Notes: a model not told the origin generated them from the letters alone. 64,000 nucleotides of DNA from Rahnella variigena (GCF_003610915.1 NZ_NSDJ01000001.1:2914001-2978000); one strand, 5' to 3'. Shown: positions 17,819 through 27,380, counted from the first letter of the stretch. Numbers and translations are program-made.

Positions 17819-17834
17819 GGGGGACGAGTCCCCC
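17819..17834. other. Perfect palindrome between adhesin and lipoprotein genes
   Basis: GGGGGAC and GTCCCCC arms are separated by two bases. The hairpin lies in the 49-base gap and is not followed by a T run on the coding (minus) strand. It is therefore better read as an RNA-processing or stability hairpin inside an operon than as a terminator. Confidence 0.6.
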
Positions 17835-17842
17835 CTGAATTT

Positions 17843-19672
17843 TTACCAGCCAACACTCACGCCAGCGCCGTAACCGAAGTTACTTTGTGAATCGTCTGAA
17901 ACTGACATTTTCACGATGGTAGCGCGGCTTGCATGGAATGATGCACCGACGGAAATTGCATTCTGTGAATCGTAGCCACCGACACCGGCACCGACCGCGA
18001 ATTGCTGAGATTCCTGCACCTGAGGAATGTTGGCCTGTGCCATGGCAGAAGCAGAACCTGCGGCGGCTTCTTTCTTATTGCCATCAACCTCAGATTTCAG
18101 GTCGTTGAATTTCTTGTTGGTATAGTCATTTGCCTGCCCCAGGGTTTGTGCATCTGCCACCGCTCGGCTGTGAGATTCAGCTAAGATTTCGCCTTGCTGT
18201 TCCTGCTGTGTTTGTGCCAGGGTTTGGATCTGCTCCCCGTAATACACGCTCTCGATTTTTTGTTGCTTAGCGGCCATTGCAGACTTCTTCTCTGCTGCTT
18301 GCTGTTGTTGAGCAACTTTCTGTTGTGTGGCATGAGCCGATGCATCGATCTCAGCCTGGGTCTTGGCCTGCACCATGCGCTGGTATTTATCACTCTGAAC
18401 CATCTGTAACTGCTTAGCCGCACCTTCCGCTGTGTCTTGTGCTGTTTTTGCATCATTAGCAGCTTGTTCAGCCGTCCCCTTTACATCACTTAAAGCAGAT
18501 TTATTTTGATCGATTTCGTCCTGTTCGACGTGAGAAGCAGCCAAGGTGGCGGCAGCATTCATGCGTGAATAGTGATCTTGAGTGAGGTCTCTGCCATTTT
18601 GACCCGCAGCGCCGGTATCGCCTTTAGCACCATCTTTACCATCTTTGCCGTCAGCACCTTTCGCTCCATCTGCACCTACTGGACCTGTTTGACCATTAGT
18701 GCCATCTACGGCAGCTACCGGAGAAATATGCTGTTGAGCAGTACGATCTCTGTTTGCCTGCTGCATTGCAGCGCCATCGATCTGAGCTTGCAGGTTATTA
18801 TCGCTCACCAGACGTGCGGAAGTTTCTTTATCAATCTGCTGGCGGGCGTAATTAACGCCCATTGAAGCGGCTTTGATATCGTTATCCTGCTTGCCATCGA
18901 TGCCTTGCTGGTCATCTTTATTCTGGTCAATCTTTGCGTCTAATACCGCTTCATTGTCCATTGCATTTTTATGCGCAGCATCAGCGCGACCTAGAGCAAA
19001 AGCCGCTGCTGAATTCGCCTGTTCTGTTTTCAGATCCTGACCTTCATCACGTGTTGTTTGTGCTGTTTTGATGCTGTTGATCTTCACGTCTTGTAACTGG
19101 TCGTACCCTGAGCGGGAGGCTAATTTTTCGGCAAGTGATGTTGTTTTGGCTGGTGTATTTAGAACAGGTGGTTCATCAGTCAGCTGACTATCAGTATGGG
19201 TGGATTGCGCATCTGATGGAGTGACAACTGGCTCAACCGGGGCAATGGGAGCGAGTGGGGTTTGTGGTTTTTGAGCATCATCCTGAGTCGGTTTGATTGG
19301 CAAGACCTGTACAACTCTGTCTCCATTGTCATAACCGGTGTAATAGCTATTTCCTTTCAGAGCATCATTAGCCTGTTGCAGCGTATCAGACTCATAAACT
19401 CTTGTGATCAATTCTGGTTTGAACTGTGCAATTTCAGGATTGGTTGAAAAATAGTTATCTGCTGCTGCTTTATCAGCCCCTGATAAAGCAGCTTCTGCAT
19501 TATTTGGTGCAACAGCCGTACCTATAACTACACCAGCCAGCGCAGCAGACGTTAATACACGCCGGATTGTCGAGAGCGAAACACCGAAAATATTAGCAAG
19601 TTCGGTTTTGCTGGTTTGCCCTGCTGCGAAAACTGAAATTATTTGAGTGTTACGACTGCTTGAAGAATTCAT
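17843..19672 (-). CDS. Trimeric-autotransporter-like adhesin with N-terminal helix-turn-helix and collagen-like repeats
   Basis: 609 residues in an unusual order. Residues 8-40 (QIISVFAAGQTSKTELANIFGV then SLSTIRRVL) read as a helix-turn-helix. Residues 41-61 are a hydrophobic signal-like stretch ending in AEA. A Pro-rich segment (125-175) and long Ala/Gln-rich coiled-coil regions (200-315, 370-530) follow. Residues 327-361 hold about eleven uninterrupted Gly-X-Y triplets as in collagen. The last 50 residues (FAVGAGVGGYDSQNAISVGASF... to FGYGAGVSVGW) match the YadA-type beta-barrel anchor, ending in an aromatic residue. Expected role: surface fibre in the outer membrane. The HTH before the signal peptide is not the usual extended signal region. 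Upstream is a motif-rich gap and a divergent HTH gene; downstream is a lipoprotein gene. Confidence 0.82.
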   Translation of the reverse strand: MNSSSSRNTQIISVFAAGQTSKTELANIFGVSLSTIRRVLTSAALAGVVIGTAVAPNNAEAALSGADKAAADNYFSTNPEIAQFKPELITRVYESDTLQQANDALKGNSYYTGYDNGDRVVQVLPIKPTQDDAQKPQTPLAPIAPVEPVVTPSDAQSTHTDSQLTDEPPVLNTPAKTTSLAEKLASRSGYDQLQDVKINSIKTAQTTRDEGQDLKTEQANSAAAFALGRADAAHKNAMDNEAVLDAKIDQNKDDQQGIDGKQDNDIKAASMGVNYARQQIDKETSARLVSDNNLQAQIDGAAMQQANRDRTAQQHISPVAAVDGTNGQTGPVGADGAKGADGKDGKDGAKGDTGAAGQNGRDLTQDHYSRMNAAATLAASHVEQDEIDQNKSALSDVKGTAEQAANDAKTAQDTAEGAAKQLQMVQSDKYQRMVQAKTQAEIDASAHATQQKVAQQQQAAEKKSAMAAKQQKIESVYYGEQIQTLAQTQQEQQGEILAESHSRAVADAQTLGQANDYTNKKFNDLKSEVDGNKKEAAAGSASAMAQANIPQVQESQQFAVGAGVGGYDSQNAISVGASFHASRATIVKMSVSDDSQSNFGYGAGVSVGW

Positions 19673-20002
19673 CTGTTTTTTCCGGCCATAAAATAAGTAT
19701 CTGTTAGCGACAAATAAGAAGCGTTATCAGAACGCTATTTTTGTCTCCTTACCAAAATCATACATGCGGTGAATGTGACTTGCTTCACGCATTCACCTAA
19801 CGTTTGACTTATGTCAAGAAACGTAAAGTTATAGCGCTACATGAATTTGTTTCACTTAGCGCGCTTATTTGTCGCTAGTGGACACGAAATGGCGTATCTG
19901 GAATGTAAAAACCTAAGAATTTTCGTAGCGAATAGCGACAGGATGAATTCTCTACGGGATTCTTGTACAATATGCAGGGTTAAAGAAATTGGAGATAAGT
20001 GA
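19673..20002. promoter_or_regulatory. Divergent regulatory region with TAGCGACA motifs
   Basis: The 330-base gap has no gene. TAGCGACA occurs at 19705-19712 and 19933-19940 and inverted at 19870-19877. The first and last belong to a perfect 14-base inverted pair, TAGCGACAAATAAG (19705-19718) with CTTATTTGTCGCTA (19864-19877). Other symmetric elements are AGCGTT/AACGCT (19720-19736), GGTGAATG/CATTCACC (about 19773-19799) and TAGCGCTA (19832-19839). A TACAAT -10-like element at 19966-19971 precedes the HTH gene. This is the pattern of a cooperative operator region controlling both divergent genes. Confidence 0.65.
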
Positions 20003-20329
20003 ATGGCAGATAACGCAAATGAGTTCCTGGACTATGTCCGGAGGCTGGATATTGATCAGCCCGCGTTGTGTATCCTGTTGGGACTGCCGCGCAGCACGTT
20101 AAATAAGTGGATCAACGGCACGGTGACGCAAATCCCACAAGTGGCCGTTACTGCTGTCAGAATGCTTTGGTTCATGCGCAACAGTGATGAAGCATTATTT
20201 GAAAAGTGGGCGATAGTGCAGGATTTTGGTGTGACTGCCGACTATGCCGTCAATGACAGAGTGCAGGAATTTTTGCATACGATTAAACGTGAACCCAGCC
20301 CGGCGATCAAAAAGCTATTGAACAAATAA
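20003..20329 (+). CDS. Small helix-turn-helix protein divergent from the adhesin
   Basis: 108 residues. The centre reads LDIDQPALCILLGLPRSTLNKWINGTVTQIPQVAVTAVRMLWFM, an HTH with STLNKWING as the recognition helix, like Cro/XRE-related regulators. The rest is helical. A good ribosome site (GGAGATAAG) precedes the start. Its position across the motif-rich gap makes it the likely regulator of the adhesin unit. The helix-turn-helix pattern (LxxxxGxxxSTLxx) resembles that in the adhesin N-terminus. A strong terminator follows. Confidence 0.8.
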   Translation: MADNANEFLDYVRRLDIDQPALCILLGLPRSTLNKWINGTVTQIPQVAVTAVRMLWFMRNSDEALFEKWAIVQDFGVTADYAVNDRVQEFLHTIKREPSPAIKKLLNK

Positions 20330-20370
20330 CGCAGCAGGCAGGATGTTTTGCCGCAGCTGAAGGGCGATAA

Positions 20371-20406
20371 AAAAGGCGATTAACCTTTCGGGTAATCGCC
20401 TTTTTT
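20371..20406 (+). terminator. Rho-independent terminator after the HTH gene
   Basis: AAAAGGCGATTAACC pairs with GGGTAATCGCCTTTT around TTTC, followed by a T run. It may serve both strands, as the EthD gene converges here. Confidence 0.88.
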
Positions 20407-20442
20407 ATCAGAAGAGCAGGGTGACTTATTCAGACAACAACT

Positions 20443-20748
20443 TCAGACAACAACGTCGAAAATCATCTTCACCGGTCCGATATTGGTAAAGTTCGCCACA
20501 TCCGCAACGAAATCTGCAGCATTATCTTTCATGCCTTTCTCGAAGTCTTCCATTGAGTGGCAATAGATATGGCAGGCAGCAATGAATGGGGTCTCTGCCG
20601 GTGCGCCCTCGGGCATTTTGTCGATGGCATAAGAATGGCAATACTCGCCCATGCGGCGTTTGATCAGCGGTAAATGCACATCGCGGTAATAATCATGGTC
20701 GAAGGTTCCGCCTTTAATGTTCGGGTAAAGCACGCTGTATTTGATCAC
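20443..20748 (-). CDS. EthD-domain protein
   Basis: 101 residues of the EthD family (dimeric ferredoxin-like alpha/beta barrel): MIKYSVLYPNIKGGTFDHDYYRDVHLPLI and MEDFEKGMKDNAADFVADVANFTN are typical. EthD members occur beside ether-degradation or polyketide genes, but the function of most enterobacterial ones is unknown. A duplicated CAGACAACAAC at the 3' end places the stop in the first copy. No operon partner. Confidence 0.8.
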   Translation of the reverse strand: MIKYSVLYPNIKGGTFDHDYYRDVHLPLIKRRMGEYCHSYAIDKMPEGAPAETPFIAACHIYCHSMEDFEKGMKDNAADFVADVANFTNIGPVKMIFDVVV

Positions 20749-20902
20749 GTCGTTTCTCGTCTTGTTTACGGATAAAAATCAATTTTAGCGTACCGGTCAC
20801 GGTCGCGCCTCGCCATTTGTGCCCGATGATATTTATCTGAAAAATCATTCATCTGCTCATATGTACTATGCTTAATAGATTGATATTTAGTATGGAATAC
20901 GC

Positions 20903-22294
20903 ATGGGATTTTTAGGTTGGACAGCGGCAGTCGGAGGACTGCTATTGATCATGTCACTGGCGTCGGGGTGGATTTCCCGCGGCCCGGTGACGACTTTTGG
21001 TTTATATCTGGCGGCGGGAATTGTCTGTGGCCCCTGGGTTCTGGATTTACTGCATATCGATCTGGTGGCCTATTCCACGCTCACCGCTCATTTCACTGAA
21101 ATCGCCATGGCGGCGTCTCTGTTTATTACCGGGCTCAAACTGAGGTTACCTTTTCGCGCGCAAAGCTGGCGCGTAGGCGTGTTGCTGGCGTTTCCGGCTA
21201 TGCTGCTTACTGTTTTGTGTGTCGCAGGGATTGCGCATTACATCACCGGTATTTCCTGGCCGCTGGCACTGGCGCTGGGTGCTATTATCGCGCCAACGGA
21301 TCCGGTGCTCGCCAGCATGATTGCGGTGAATGATGCTAACGATGACGATGGTTTACGCGTTGCGCTTTCCAGCGAAGCAGGCATGAATGATGGCTCCGCA
21401 CTGCCGATCCTGATGCTGGCGCTGATGCTGTTTACCGCGAATGAAGGACTGTCTTCGCAGGCCATCTGGCACTGGGCGTGGCGTGATGTTGTCTGGGCAT
21501 TACTGGGCGGGCTGGCGATTGGTTATGCAATGGGTAAGCTGGTCGGGCTGAGTGCCACGCGTTTTCACAGCCGTCAGCGAACGGTCGCACCCAGTGATTT
21601 TCTGGCACTGTCGCTGATCGCACTAAGTTACGCCGCTGCGCAGAGTCTGGATGCTTCCGGTTTTCTCGCCGCCTTTGCCGCCGGTGTCGGGCTTCGCAGC
21701 GCAGAAGTGCGCGTTGTTTCCCTGCATCCGCCAGACGATGTGGAAGAAGGCTCGCGGCCGCCACCGGCGGAAGTGATGGTCAATCCGCATCAGCGCCACT
21801 CCATGCAGGCCGAAATGCCGCGCAATTCTATCGGGCTGATGGTCGGTGATGCACTCTCTTTTGGCGATACGATTGAACGTATCTTTGCGGCGGGTATCGT
21901 CATGGTGCTCGGTATCACGCTGGCCGAGCACTGGGAACCGATGGGTCTGCTGATTGCTGCGTTGCTGTTTATCGTGATCCGGCCGCTGGCGGTGTATATC
22001 ACCACGCTTGGCGTGCATGTGCCGAAGGGACGGCGGCTGATGATTGGCTGGTTTGGTATTCGTGGTATCGGCAGTATGAACTACATCGCTTACGCCTGGA
22101 CGCACGGTTTACACGGGGCAGAGGCCAACTATATGACCAATATTGCCTTTACCGTCATTGTGACCAGCGTAGTCATTCACGGGCTGACCGTTTCACCGGT
22201 GCTGAGCTGGCGTAAAGCGAGACAGGAGGCCGCAAGGGAAGAACGTGAAGCGCGGGAAAAAGAGCAGGAAAAAGAGCAGGAAAAAGAGGCTTAA
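20903..22294 (+). CDS. Na+/H+ or K+/H+ antiporter, CPA1 (NhaP-type)
   Basis: 463-residue inner-membrane cation/proton antiporter with about 12 membrane segments. The key ALGAIIAPTDPVLASMI motif (transport-site Asp) and ALSSEAGMNDGSALPILMLAL are present, as is WFGIRGIGSMNYIAYAW near the end. A cytosolic tail of EREAREKEQEKEQEKEA repeats charged residues. A hydrophilic loop of about 55 residues (VSLHPPDDVEEGSRPPPAEV...) sits between two membrane segments. It would export cations to balance pH or salt. Not adjacent to related genes. Confidence 0.87.
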   Translation: MGFLGWTAAVGGLLLIMSLASGWISRGPVTTFGLYLAAGIVCGPWVLDLLHIDLVAYSTLTAHFTEIAMAASLFITGLKLRLPFRAQSWRVGVLLAFPAMLLTVLCVAGIAHYITGISWPLALALGAIIAPTDPVLASMIAVNDANDDDGLRVALSSEAGMNDGSALPILMLALMLFTANEGLSSQAIWHWAWRDVVWALLGGLAIGYAMGKLVGLSATRFHSRQRTVAPSDFLALSLIALSYAAAQSLDASGFLAAFAAGVGLRSAEVRVVSLHPPDDVEEGSRPPPAEVMVNPHQRHSMQAEMPRNSIGLMVGDALSFGDTIERIFAAGIVMVLGITLAEHWEPMGLLIAALLFIVIRPLAVYITTLGVHVPKGRRLMIGWFGIRGIGSMNYIAYAWTHGLHGAEANYMTNIAFTVIVTSVVIHGLTVSPVLSWRKARQEAAREEREAREKEQEKEQEKEA

Positions 22295-22326
22295 AAAAAC
22301 GGACGCTCAGGGCGTCCGTTTTTCTT
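22294..22326. terminator. Two-way terminator between the antiporter gene and znuB
   Basis: AAACGGACGC/GCGTCCGTTT stem with A run on one side and T run on the other, between convergent genes. Confidence 0.88.
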
Positions 22327-22339
22327 TCTGATGTGGCGG

Positions 22340-23125
22340 TCAGGCAATCTGTTTTTTGCTGAGACTGAGCATAAACAGCGCGGCGGCACAGAGCACGACA
22401 GAAGGGCCTGCCGGCGTATCGTAAAATGCTGAAAATGTCAGGCCGCCGGTAACGGCAATAATGCCAATTGCAACTGCCACCATTGCCATCTGTTCGGGCG
22501 TTTTAGCAAAACGGCGTGCCGTTGCCGCAGGGATAATCAGCAGAGAGGTAATGATCAGCGCACCGACGAATTTCATCGCCAGACCAATCGTCAGCGCGGT
22601 CACCAGCATCAGAACAACCCTGGAACGCTGCAGATTCACGCCATCTACATGGGCCAGTTCAGGGCTGATGGTCATCGACAGCAAGGCGCGCCATTGCCAG
22701 CACAGCACGGCAATCACTACCGTAACACCGATGCCAATCATCCAGATGTCGCTGTAAGTCACAGACAGCAAATCACCGAACAGATACGCCATCAGATCAA
22801 CACGAACACCTGACATCAGGCTCACCACAACCAGCCCGAGCGACAGGGCGCTGTGCGCCATAATCCCCAGCAGCGTATCGACGGCGAGATGCGGTTTACG
22901 CTCCAGCGCCACCAGCAATACGGCAAGTAATAAGGTGACGGCGATAACAGTATAAAAAGGATTGATATTGAGCAGCAAACCGAACGCAACGCCCAGCAGT
23001 GAGGCGTGTGCCAGCGTATCGCCGAAATATGACATCCGTCGCCAGACCACAAATGAACCCAGCGGTCCCGCAGCAATAGCCAGCAAAACACCGGCCAGCC
23101 AGCCCGGTAATAACAGCGCAATCAT
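22340..23125 (-). CDS. znuB: Zinc ABC transporter permease ZnuB
   Basis: 261-residue inner-membrane permease that moves zinc from ZnuA into the cytoplasm. It has about eight hydrophobic segments and the family sequences [26 protein letters not shown] and [21 protein letters not shown]. It overlaps znuC by four bases (ATGA), so it is translated with it. Confidence 0.95.
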   Translation of the reverse strand: MIALLLPGWLAGVLLAIAAGPLGSFVVWRRMSYFGDTLAHASLLGVAFGLLLNINPFYTVIAVTLLLAVLLVALERKPHLAVDTLLGIMAHSALSLGLVVVSLMSGVRVDLMAYLFGDLLSVTYSDIWMIGIGVTVVIAVLCWQWRALLSMTISPELAHVDGVNLQRSRVVLMLVTALTIGLAMKFVGALIITSLLIIPAATARRFAKTPEQMAMVAVAIGIIAVTGGLTFSAFYDTPAGPSVVLCAAALFMLSLSKKQIA

Positions 23126-23880
23126 GCGTCACGACCTCCGGTATTACGCAAAATAATCTTTCCCTTTAAATCATGACGATGATTGTGGTTGTGACGGTAA
23201 ATTGCCAGTTGCTCTGCACCACGGTTGCCGAACATCGCAATAAATTCGGGGTGCGTCGACACCACTTCAGGTGAACCGGAACAGCAGATATGTTGATTCA
23301 GGCACAGCACTTCATCGGTTTTCGCCATCACCAGATGCAAATCATGCGACACCATCAGTACCGCACAACCCAGCTCGCAGCGCAGGCTGTCGATCAGATT
23401 GTAAAGCGCCAGTTGTCCGTTGACGTCAACACCCTGCGTGGGTTCATCCAGTACAAGTAACTGCGGGCTGTTCATTAATGCCCGCGCTAAAAGGACACGC
23501 TGGTTTTCGCCACCCGATAACTTTTGCATCGGTTGATCCAGCAGATGCGCGGCCTGAACGCGTTTTAGCGCAGGCAGAATATCGCTTTTCTTCACGCCAG
23601 GTTTGAGACGCATAAAGCGACTGACGGTGAGCGGCATGGTCGGATCAAGGTGAATTTTTTGCGGAACGTAGCCGATACGCAAGCCCGGTTCGCGGGTCAT
23701 GACGCCTTCAGTGGGCGCAATCAGGCCAAGCACTACACGGACTAATGTGGATTTCCCCGCCCCATTCGGGCCGAGAAGGGTCAGGATTTTCCCCGGTTGA
23801 AGGCTCAGCGAGATGTTAGACAGCACGCGTCGGGAACCGAAAGTCACTGATATATTTTGGAGCGTAGCTAATGTGGGCAT
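23122..23880 (-). CDS. znuC: Zinc ABC transporter ATP-binding protein ZnuC
   Basis: 252-residue ATPase energising ZnuB. Walker [13 protein letters not shown], signature [15 protein letters not shown], Walker [13 protein letters not shown] and the switch His in [10 protein letters not shown] are all intact. The C-terminal tail has HNHNHRHD, a His-rich end common in ZnuC. Divergent from znuA with a Zur site in the 78-base gap. Confidence 0.96.
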   Translation of the reverse strand: MPTLATLQNISVTFGSRRVLSNISLSLQPGKILTLLGPNGAGKSTLVRVVLGLIAPTEGVMTREPGLRIGYVPQKIHLDPTMPLTVSRFMRLKPGVKKSDILPALKRVQAAHLLDQPMQKLSGGENQRVLLARALMNSPQLLVLDEPTQGVDVNGQLALYNLIDSLRCELGCAVLMVSHDLHLVMAKTDEVLCLNQHICCSGSPEVVSTHPEFIAMFGNRGAEQLAIYRHNHNHRHDLKGKIILRNTGGRDA

Positions 23881-23904
23881 GTCATAGGGTCTTGCAGAAC
23901 AAAT

Positions 23905-23927
23905 CGGATGTTATAATATTGCGTTTC
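23905..23927. promoter_or_regulatory. Zur box between znuC and znuA
   Basis: The stretch contains GATGTTATAATATTGCGTTTC, matching most of the Zur consensus (AATGTTATANTATAACATTT). It sits centrally in the divergent promoter, so zinc-loaded Zur would repress znuA and znuCB together. Confidence 0.8.
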
Positions 23928-23958
23928 GCGAAAAATAACCAGTTTCCCCCACACGAAG

Positions 23959-24903
23959 ATGAGTTCACTCAGCATGATACAGAAAAAAAGCGTTAAACGG
24001 ATGTTTCTGGCAGCCGCAATATTGACTTCAGGTGCGGTTTTCAGCGCGCAGGCCGACGTAGTGGCCTCCGTACGCCCGCTGGGATTCATTGCATCAGCGA
24101 TTGCCGACGGCGTCATGCCAACAGAGGTCTTGCTGCCTGACGGCGCATCACCGCATGATTTTGCCCTGCGTCCTTCCGATATTGCACGCCTGCGCAGCGC
24201 CGATCTTGTGGTATGGGTTGGGCCCGAAATGGAAGCCTTCATGACCAAATCCGCCGCACAGTTACCGCCAAACCGTCAGGTAGAAATTGCGACATTACCG
24301 GCCGTCAAACCGTTGCTGATGAAAGGCGGTGAGGATGAGCATGACCACGATCATGCCCATGAGAACGACGGGGATGAGCACCATCACGGTGAGTACAATA
24401 TGCATGTCTGGTTATCACCTGAAATCGCCCGTGAAGCCGCAATTGTGATCCATGACAAACTTGTGGAGCTAGTTCCGCAGAAAAAGCAACAATTAGATGC
24501 AAATTTGGCACGTTTTGAAGATGGGTTGACAAAAACTGACAAAAATATTGGTACTATGCTGCAGCCTGTGCAGGGTAAGGGATATTTTGTTTTTCACGAC
24601 GCTTATGGCTACTTTGAAAAACACTTCGGCCTCTCGCCACTTGGTCACTTTACGATCAACCCTGAAATTCAACCCGGCGCACAGCGATTACATCTCATTC
24701 GAACACAGTTGGTTGAGCAAAAAGCGACCTGCATTTTTGCTGAGCCACAATTCAGGCCGGCCGTCATAACGGCTGTTGCCCAGGGAACAAAAGTGCGTAT
24801 GGGCACATTGGATCCGCTGGGGAGCGGCATTGAACTGGATGCGGACAGCTATGTGAACTTTTTGTCACAGCTGGCGAACCAGTACCTGAGCTGCCTGAAG
24901 TAA
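23959..24903 (+). CDS. znuA: Zinc-binding periplasmic protein ZnuA
   Basis: 314-residue solute-binding protein that captures zinc in the periplasm for ZnuBC. It has a signal peptide ([15 protein letters not shown]). Zinc ligands include the His in GASPHDF, the His in [12 protein letters not shown] and the His in [14 protein letters not shown], and the family's flexible His/Asp-rich loop is present ([20 protein letters not shown]). An in-frame ATG at 23974 is an alternative start; neither has a strong ribosome site. Confidence 0.95.
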   Translation: MSSLSMIQKKSVKRMFLAAAILTSGAVFSAQADVVASVRPLGFIASAIADGVMPTEVLLPDGASPHDFALRPSDIARLRSADLVVWVGPEMEAFMTKSAAQLPPNRQVEIATLPAVKPLLMKGGEDEHDHDHAHENDGDEHHHGEYNMHVWLSPEIAREAAIVIHDKLVELVPQKKQQLDANLARFEDGLTKTDKNIGTMLQPVQGKGYFVFHDAYGYFEKHFGLSPLGHFTINPEIQPGAQRLHLIRTQLVEQKATCIFAEPQFRPAVITAVAQGTKVRMGTLDPLGSGIELDADSYVNFLSQLANQYLSCLK

Positions 24904-24923
24904 GCTAAAAGGACAGAATTTAA

Positions 24924-26258
24924 GTGCAGCTGATAGCCCGATCTATCGCTCTGGCGTATAGCAACCTTCCACGGCCCCACCGCATTATGCTGGGGTCTCT
25001 TACCGTCGTCACACTGGCTGTGGCCGTATGGAAACCGTTAGCTTACCACCCGGACAATGACCTTTCTGATACCAGACCGCTGGTTAAAAATATCACCCTC
25101 GATAATCAGCAATTACGTTCTTTGCTTCCCGAAGCCAGCGAACCTATCGATCAGACCCCACCGGCTGACGATGACATCCCGCAGGATGATCTTGACGACA
25201 AAACGGCCAATGAAGCGGGCGTCCATGAATATGTGGTTTCGACCGGCGATACCCTCAGCAGCATTCTGAATCAGTACGGCATTGATATGTCAGAAATTGC
25301 CGCGCTGTCTGACGCCAACCGTGATTTACGTAATTTGAAAGTCGGTCAGCAGATTTCCTGGACACTGAATGATGCCGGGGATTTACAGCGTCTGACCTGG
25401 GAAAAATCGCGCCGCGAAACCTATACCTTTGACCGTTCCGGCAGCACCTTCAAAGCTTCTCTGGAAACCCTGAAAGGGGAATGGAAAGACACGGTGATTA
25501 AGGGTTCGCTGAACGGGAGTTTTGTCACCAGCGCCAGAGCCGCAGGGCTAAGCAGCGGTGAAGTCAGTGCTGTTATCAAAGCGCTGCAATGGCAACTCGA
25601 TTTCCGTAAGTTACAGAAAGGCGATGATTTTGCGGTTCTGATGTCCCACGAAGTGCTGGATGGCAAAAACGAACAAAGCGAATTACAGGCCGTGCGTATG
25701 CGCACTGGCGGTAAAGATTATTACGCAGTTCGCGCGGAAGACGGTAAGTTTTACGACCGCTCAGGCAGCGGGCTGGCTAAAGGTTTCCTGCGTTTCCCTA
25801 CCGGTAAACAATATCGCGTTTCTTCCAACTTTAATCCGCGTCGTCTGAACCCGGTTACCGGCCGCATTGCGCCGCACCGTGGCGTCGATTTCGCAGTACC
25901 TGTCGGCACGCCGGTTCTGGCTGTCGGTGACGGCGAAGTGGTGGTTGCCAAGAATGGCGGGGCGGCAGGTAACTATGTGGCGATCCGCCACGGTCGTCAG
26001 TACATGACCCGTTATATGCACCTGCGCAAAATTCTGGTCAAACCAGGTCAGAAAATTAAACGCGGTGACCGCATCGCCCTTTCCGGCAACACCGGTCGTT
26101 CCACCGGCCCGCATCTGCATTTTGAAATGTGGATCAACCAGCTGGCCGTGAATCCGCTGACCGCGAAATTGCCACGTACCGAAGGGCTGACCGGTAAAGA
26201 CCGTGCGACTTATCTGGCCACCGTTCGTCAGGTTGTTCCTCAACTGAAGCTGGACTGA
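24924..26258 (+). CDS. mepM: Murein DD-endopeptidase MepM
   Basis: 444-residue zinc peptidase that cuts D-Ala-mDAP cross-links so that new peptidoglycan can be inserted. There is an N-terminal membrane anchor (about 22-38), a LysM-like domain (101-146, VHEYVVSTGDTLSSILNQYG) and a C-terminal M23 domain with zinc ligands H318 and D322 (APHRGVDFA) and H397/H399 (GPHLHFE). Start is GTG with AAAAGGAC upstream. It follows znuA by 20 bases, the conserved enterobacterial order, so it may be partly co-transcribed. Confidence 0.95.
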   Translation: MQLIARSIALAYSNLPRPHRIMLGSLTVVTLAVAVWKPLAYHPDNDLSDTRPLVKNITLDNQQLRSLLPEASEPIDQTPPADDDIPQDDLDDKTANEAGVHEYVVSTGDTLSSILNQYGIDMSEIAALSDANRDLRNLKVGQQISWTLNDAGDLQRLTWEKSRRETYTFDRSGSTFKASLETLKGEWKDTVIKGSLNGSFVTSARAAGLSSGEVSAVIKALQWQLDFRKLQKGDDFAVLMSHEVLDGKNEQSELQAVRMRTGGKDYYAVRAEDGKFYDRSGSGLAKGFLRFPTGKQYRVSSNFNPRRLNPVTGRIAPHRGVDFAVPVGTPVLAVGDGEVVVAKNGGAAGNYVAIRHGRQYMTRYMHLRKILVKPGQKIKRGDRIALSGNTGRSTGPHLHFEMWINQLAVNPLTAKLPRTEGLTGKDRATYLATVRQVVPQLKLD

Positions 26259-26351
26259 CCGCTTAGGTTTTAATGATTAGCTGCCGTGATTTATTGCAAA
26301 ATAACTCACGGCACTTATCATTAAGCCAGAATTTGATATAAGAGCCTGAGC

Positions 26352-27332
26352 ATGCAGCCAGAAAAAGAAAAACGATCTTCCGTAGAATTTATTCCGCAAT
26401 TTCAGAAAGCCTTCTACCATCCGCGTTACTGGGGCGTCTGGCTGGGCGTCGGTGCGATGGCTACTATGGCCTGTTTACCCGCGAAAGTCCGTGATCCGGT
26501 GTTAGGCAGTCTGGGGCGTCTGGCAGGTAAGTTTGCCAAAGGCGCCCGACGTCGTGCTCAAATCAATCTGTTGTATTGCCTGCCTGAAACTCCGGAAGCT
26601 GAACGCGAACACATCATTGATGAAATGTTTGCCACCGCGCCGCAGGCGATGGTGATGATGGCTGAACTGGCAATCCGTAATCCGGAAAACGTCATGCAGC
26701 GCGTACACTGGCATGGCAAAGAAATTATCGATGAGATGAAGGCGAAGGGGCAGAACGTGATTTTTCTGGTGCCGCATGGGTGGGCTGTAGATATTCCTGC
26801 GATGCTGATGGCCGCTGGCGGTCAGCCGATGGCCGCGATGTTCCACAACCAGAAAAACCCGCTGACCGATTATCTGTGGAACACCGTACGTCGTCGTTTT
26901 GGTGGTCGTATGCACGCACGTAATGACGGCATTAAACCGTTCATCAGTTCTGTGCGTCAGGGGTACTGGGGCTATTATCTGCCGGATCAGGATCACGGTG
27001 CGGAACACAGCGAGTTCGTGGACTTCTTCGCGACCTACAAGGCGACATTGCCTGCAGTGGGGCGTCTGATGAAAGTCTGCCGCGCCGCCATTGTCCCGTT
27101 ATTCCCGGTGTATAACGGTCGTGAACAGCGTCTGGATATTTACGTCCGACCGCCGATGGACGATCTGGCCACTGCGGATGATAACTACATTGCGCGACGC
27201 ATGAACGAGGAAGTGGAAATTCTGGTTGGCCCGAATCCGGAACAGTACACCTGGATCCTCAAACTGCTTAAAACCCGCAAGCCGGGTGAGCCTGAGCCGT
27301 ATTCGCGTAAAGAGCTGTATCCGAAGAAATGA
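26352..27332 (+). CDS. lpxM: Lipid A myristoyl acyltransferase LpxM
   Basis: 326-residue inner-membrane late acyltransferase that adds the last secondary acyl chain to Kdo2-lipid A. The catalytic HX4D motif is H142-GWAV-D147 ([11 protein letters not shown]). FHNQKNPL and [26 protein letters not shown] are family hallmarks. In E. coli pykA lies beside lpxM; here 7 kb with mdfA and the dfo operon separate them. A strong terminator follows. Confidence 0.95.
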   Translation: MQPEKEKRSSVEFIPQFQKAFYHPRYWGVWLGVGAMATMACLPAKVRDPVLGSLGRLAGKFAKGARRRAQINLLYCLPETPEAEREHIIDEMFATAPQAMVMMAELAIRNPENVMQRVHWHGKEIIDEMKAKGQNVIFLVPHGWAVDIPAMLMAAGGQPMAAMFHNQKNPLTDYLWNTVRRRFGGRMHARNDGIKPFISSVRQGYWGYYLPDQDHGAEHSEFVDFFATYKATLPAVGRLMKVCRAAIVPLFPVYNGREQRLDIYVRPPMDDLATADDNYIARRMNEEVEILVGPNPEQYTWILKLLKTRKPGEPEPYSRKELYPKK

Positions 27333-27350
27333 CCGTCTGGATTTGAAAAT

Positions 27351-27380
27351 AAGCTGAGGCTCACACCTCAGCTTTTTTTT
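27351..27380 (+). terminator. Rho-independent terminator of lpxM
   Basis: AAGCTGAGG/CCTCAGCTT stem followed by T8. The T run overlaps the stop codon of convergent mdfA. Confidence 0.9.

Noticed and set aside
15559..20410. Prophage or integrative element carrying ccdAB and the adhesin
   Set aside because: No integrase, attachment repeats, tRNA end or phage structural genes are visible.
20430..20460. Duplicated CAGACAACAAC at the end of the EthD gene as a target-site duplication
   Set aside because: The copies are adjacent with no inserted element; simple slippage duplication explains them.
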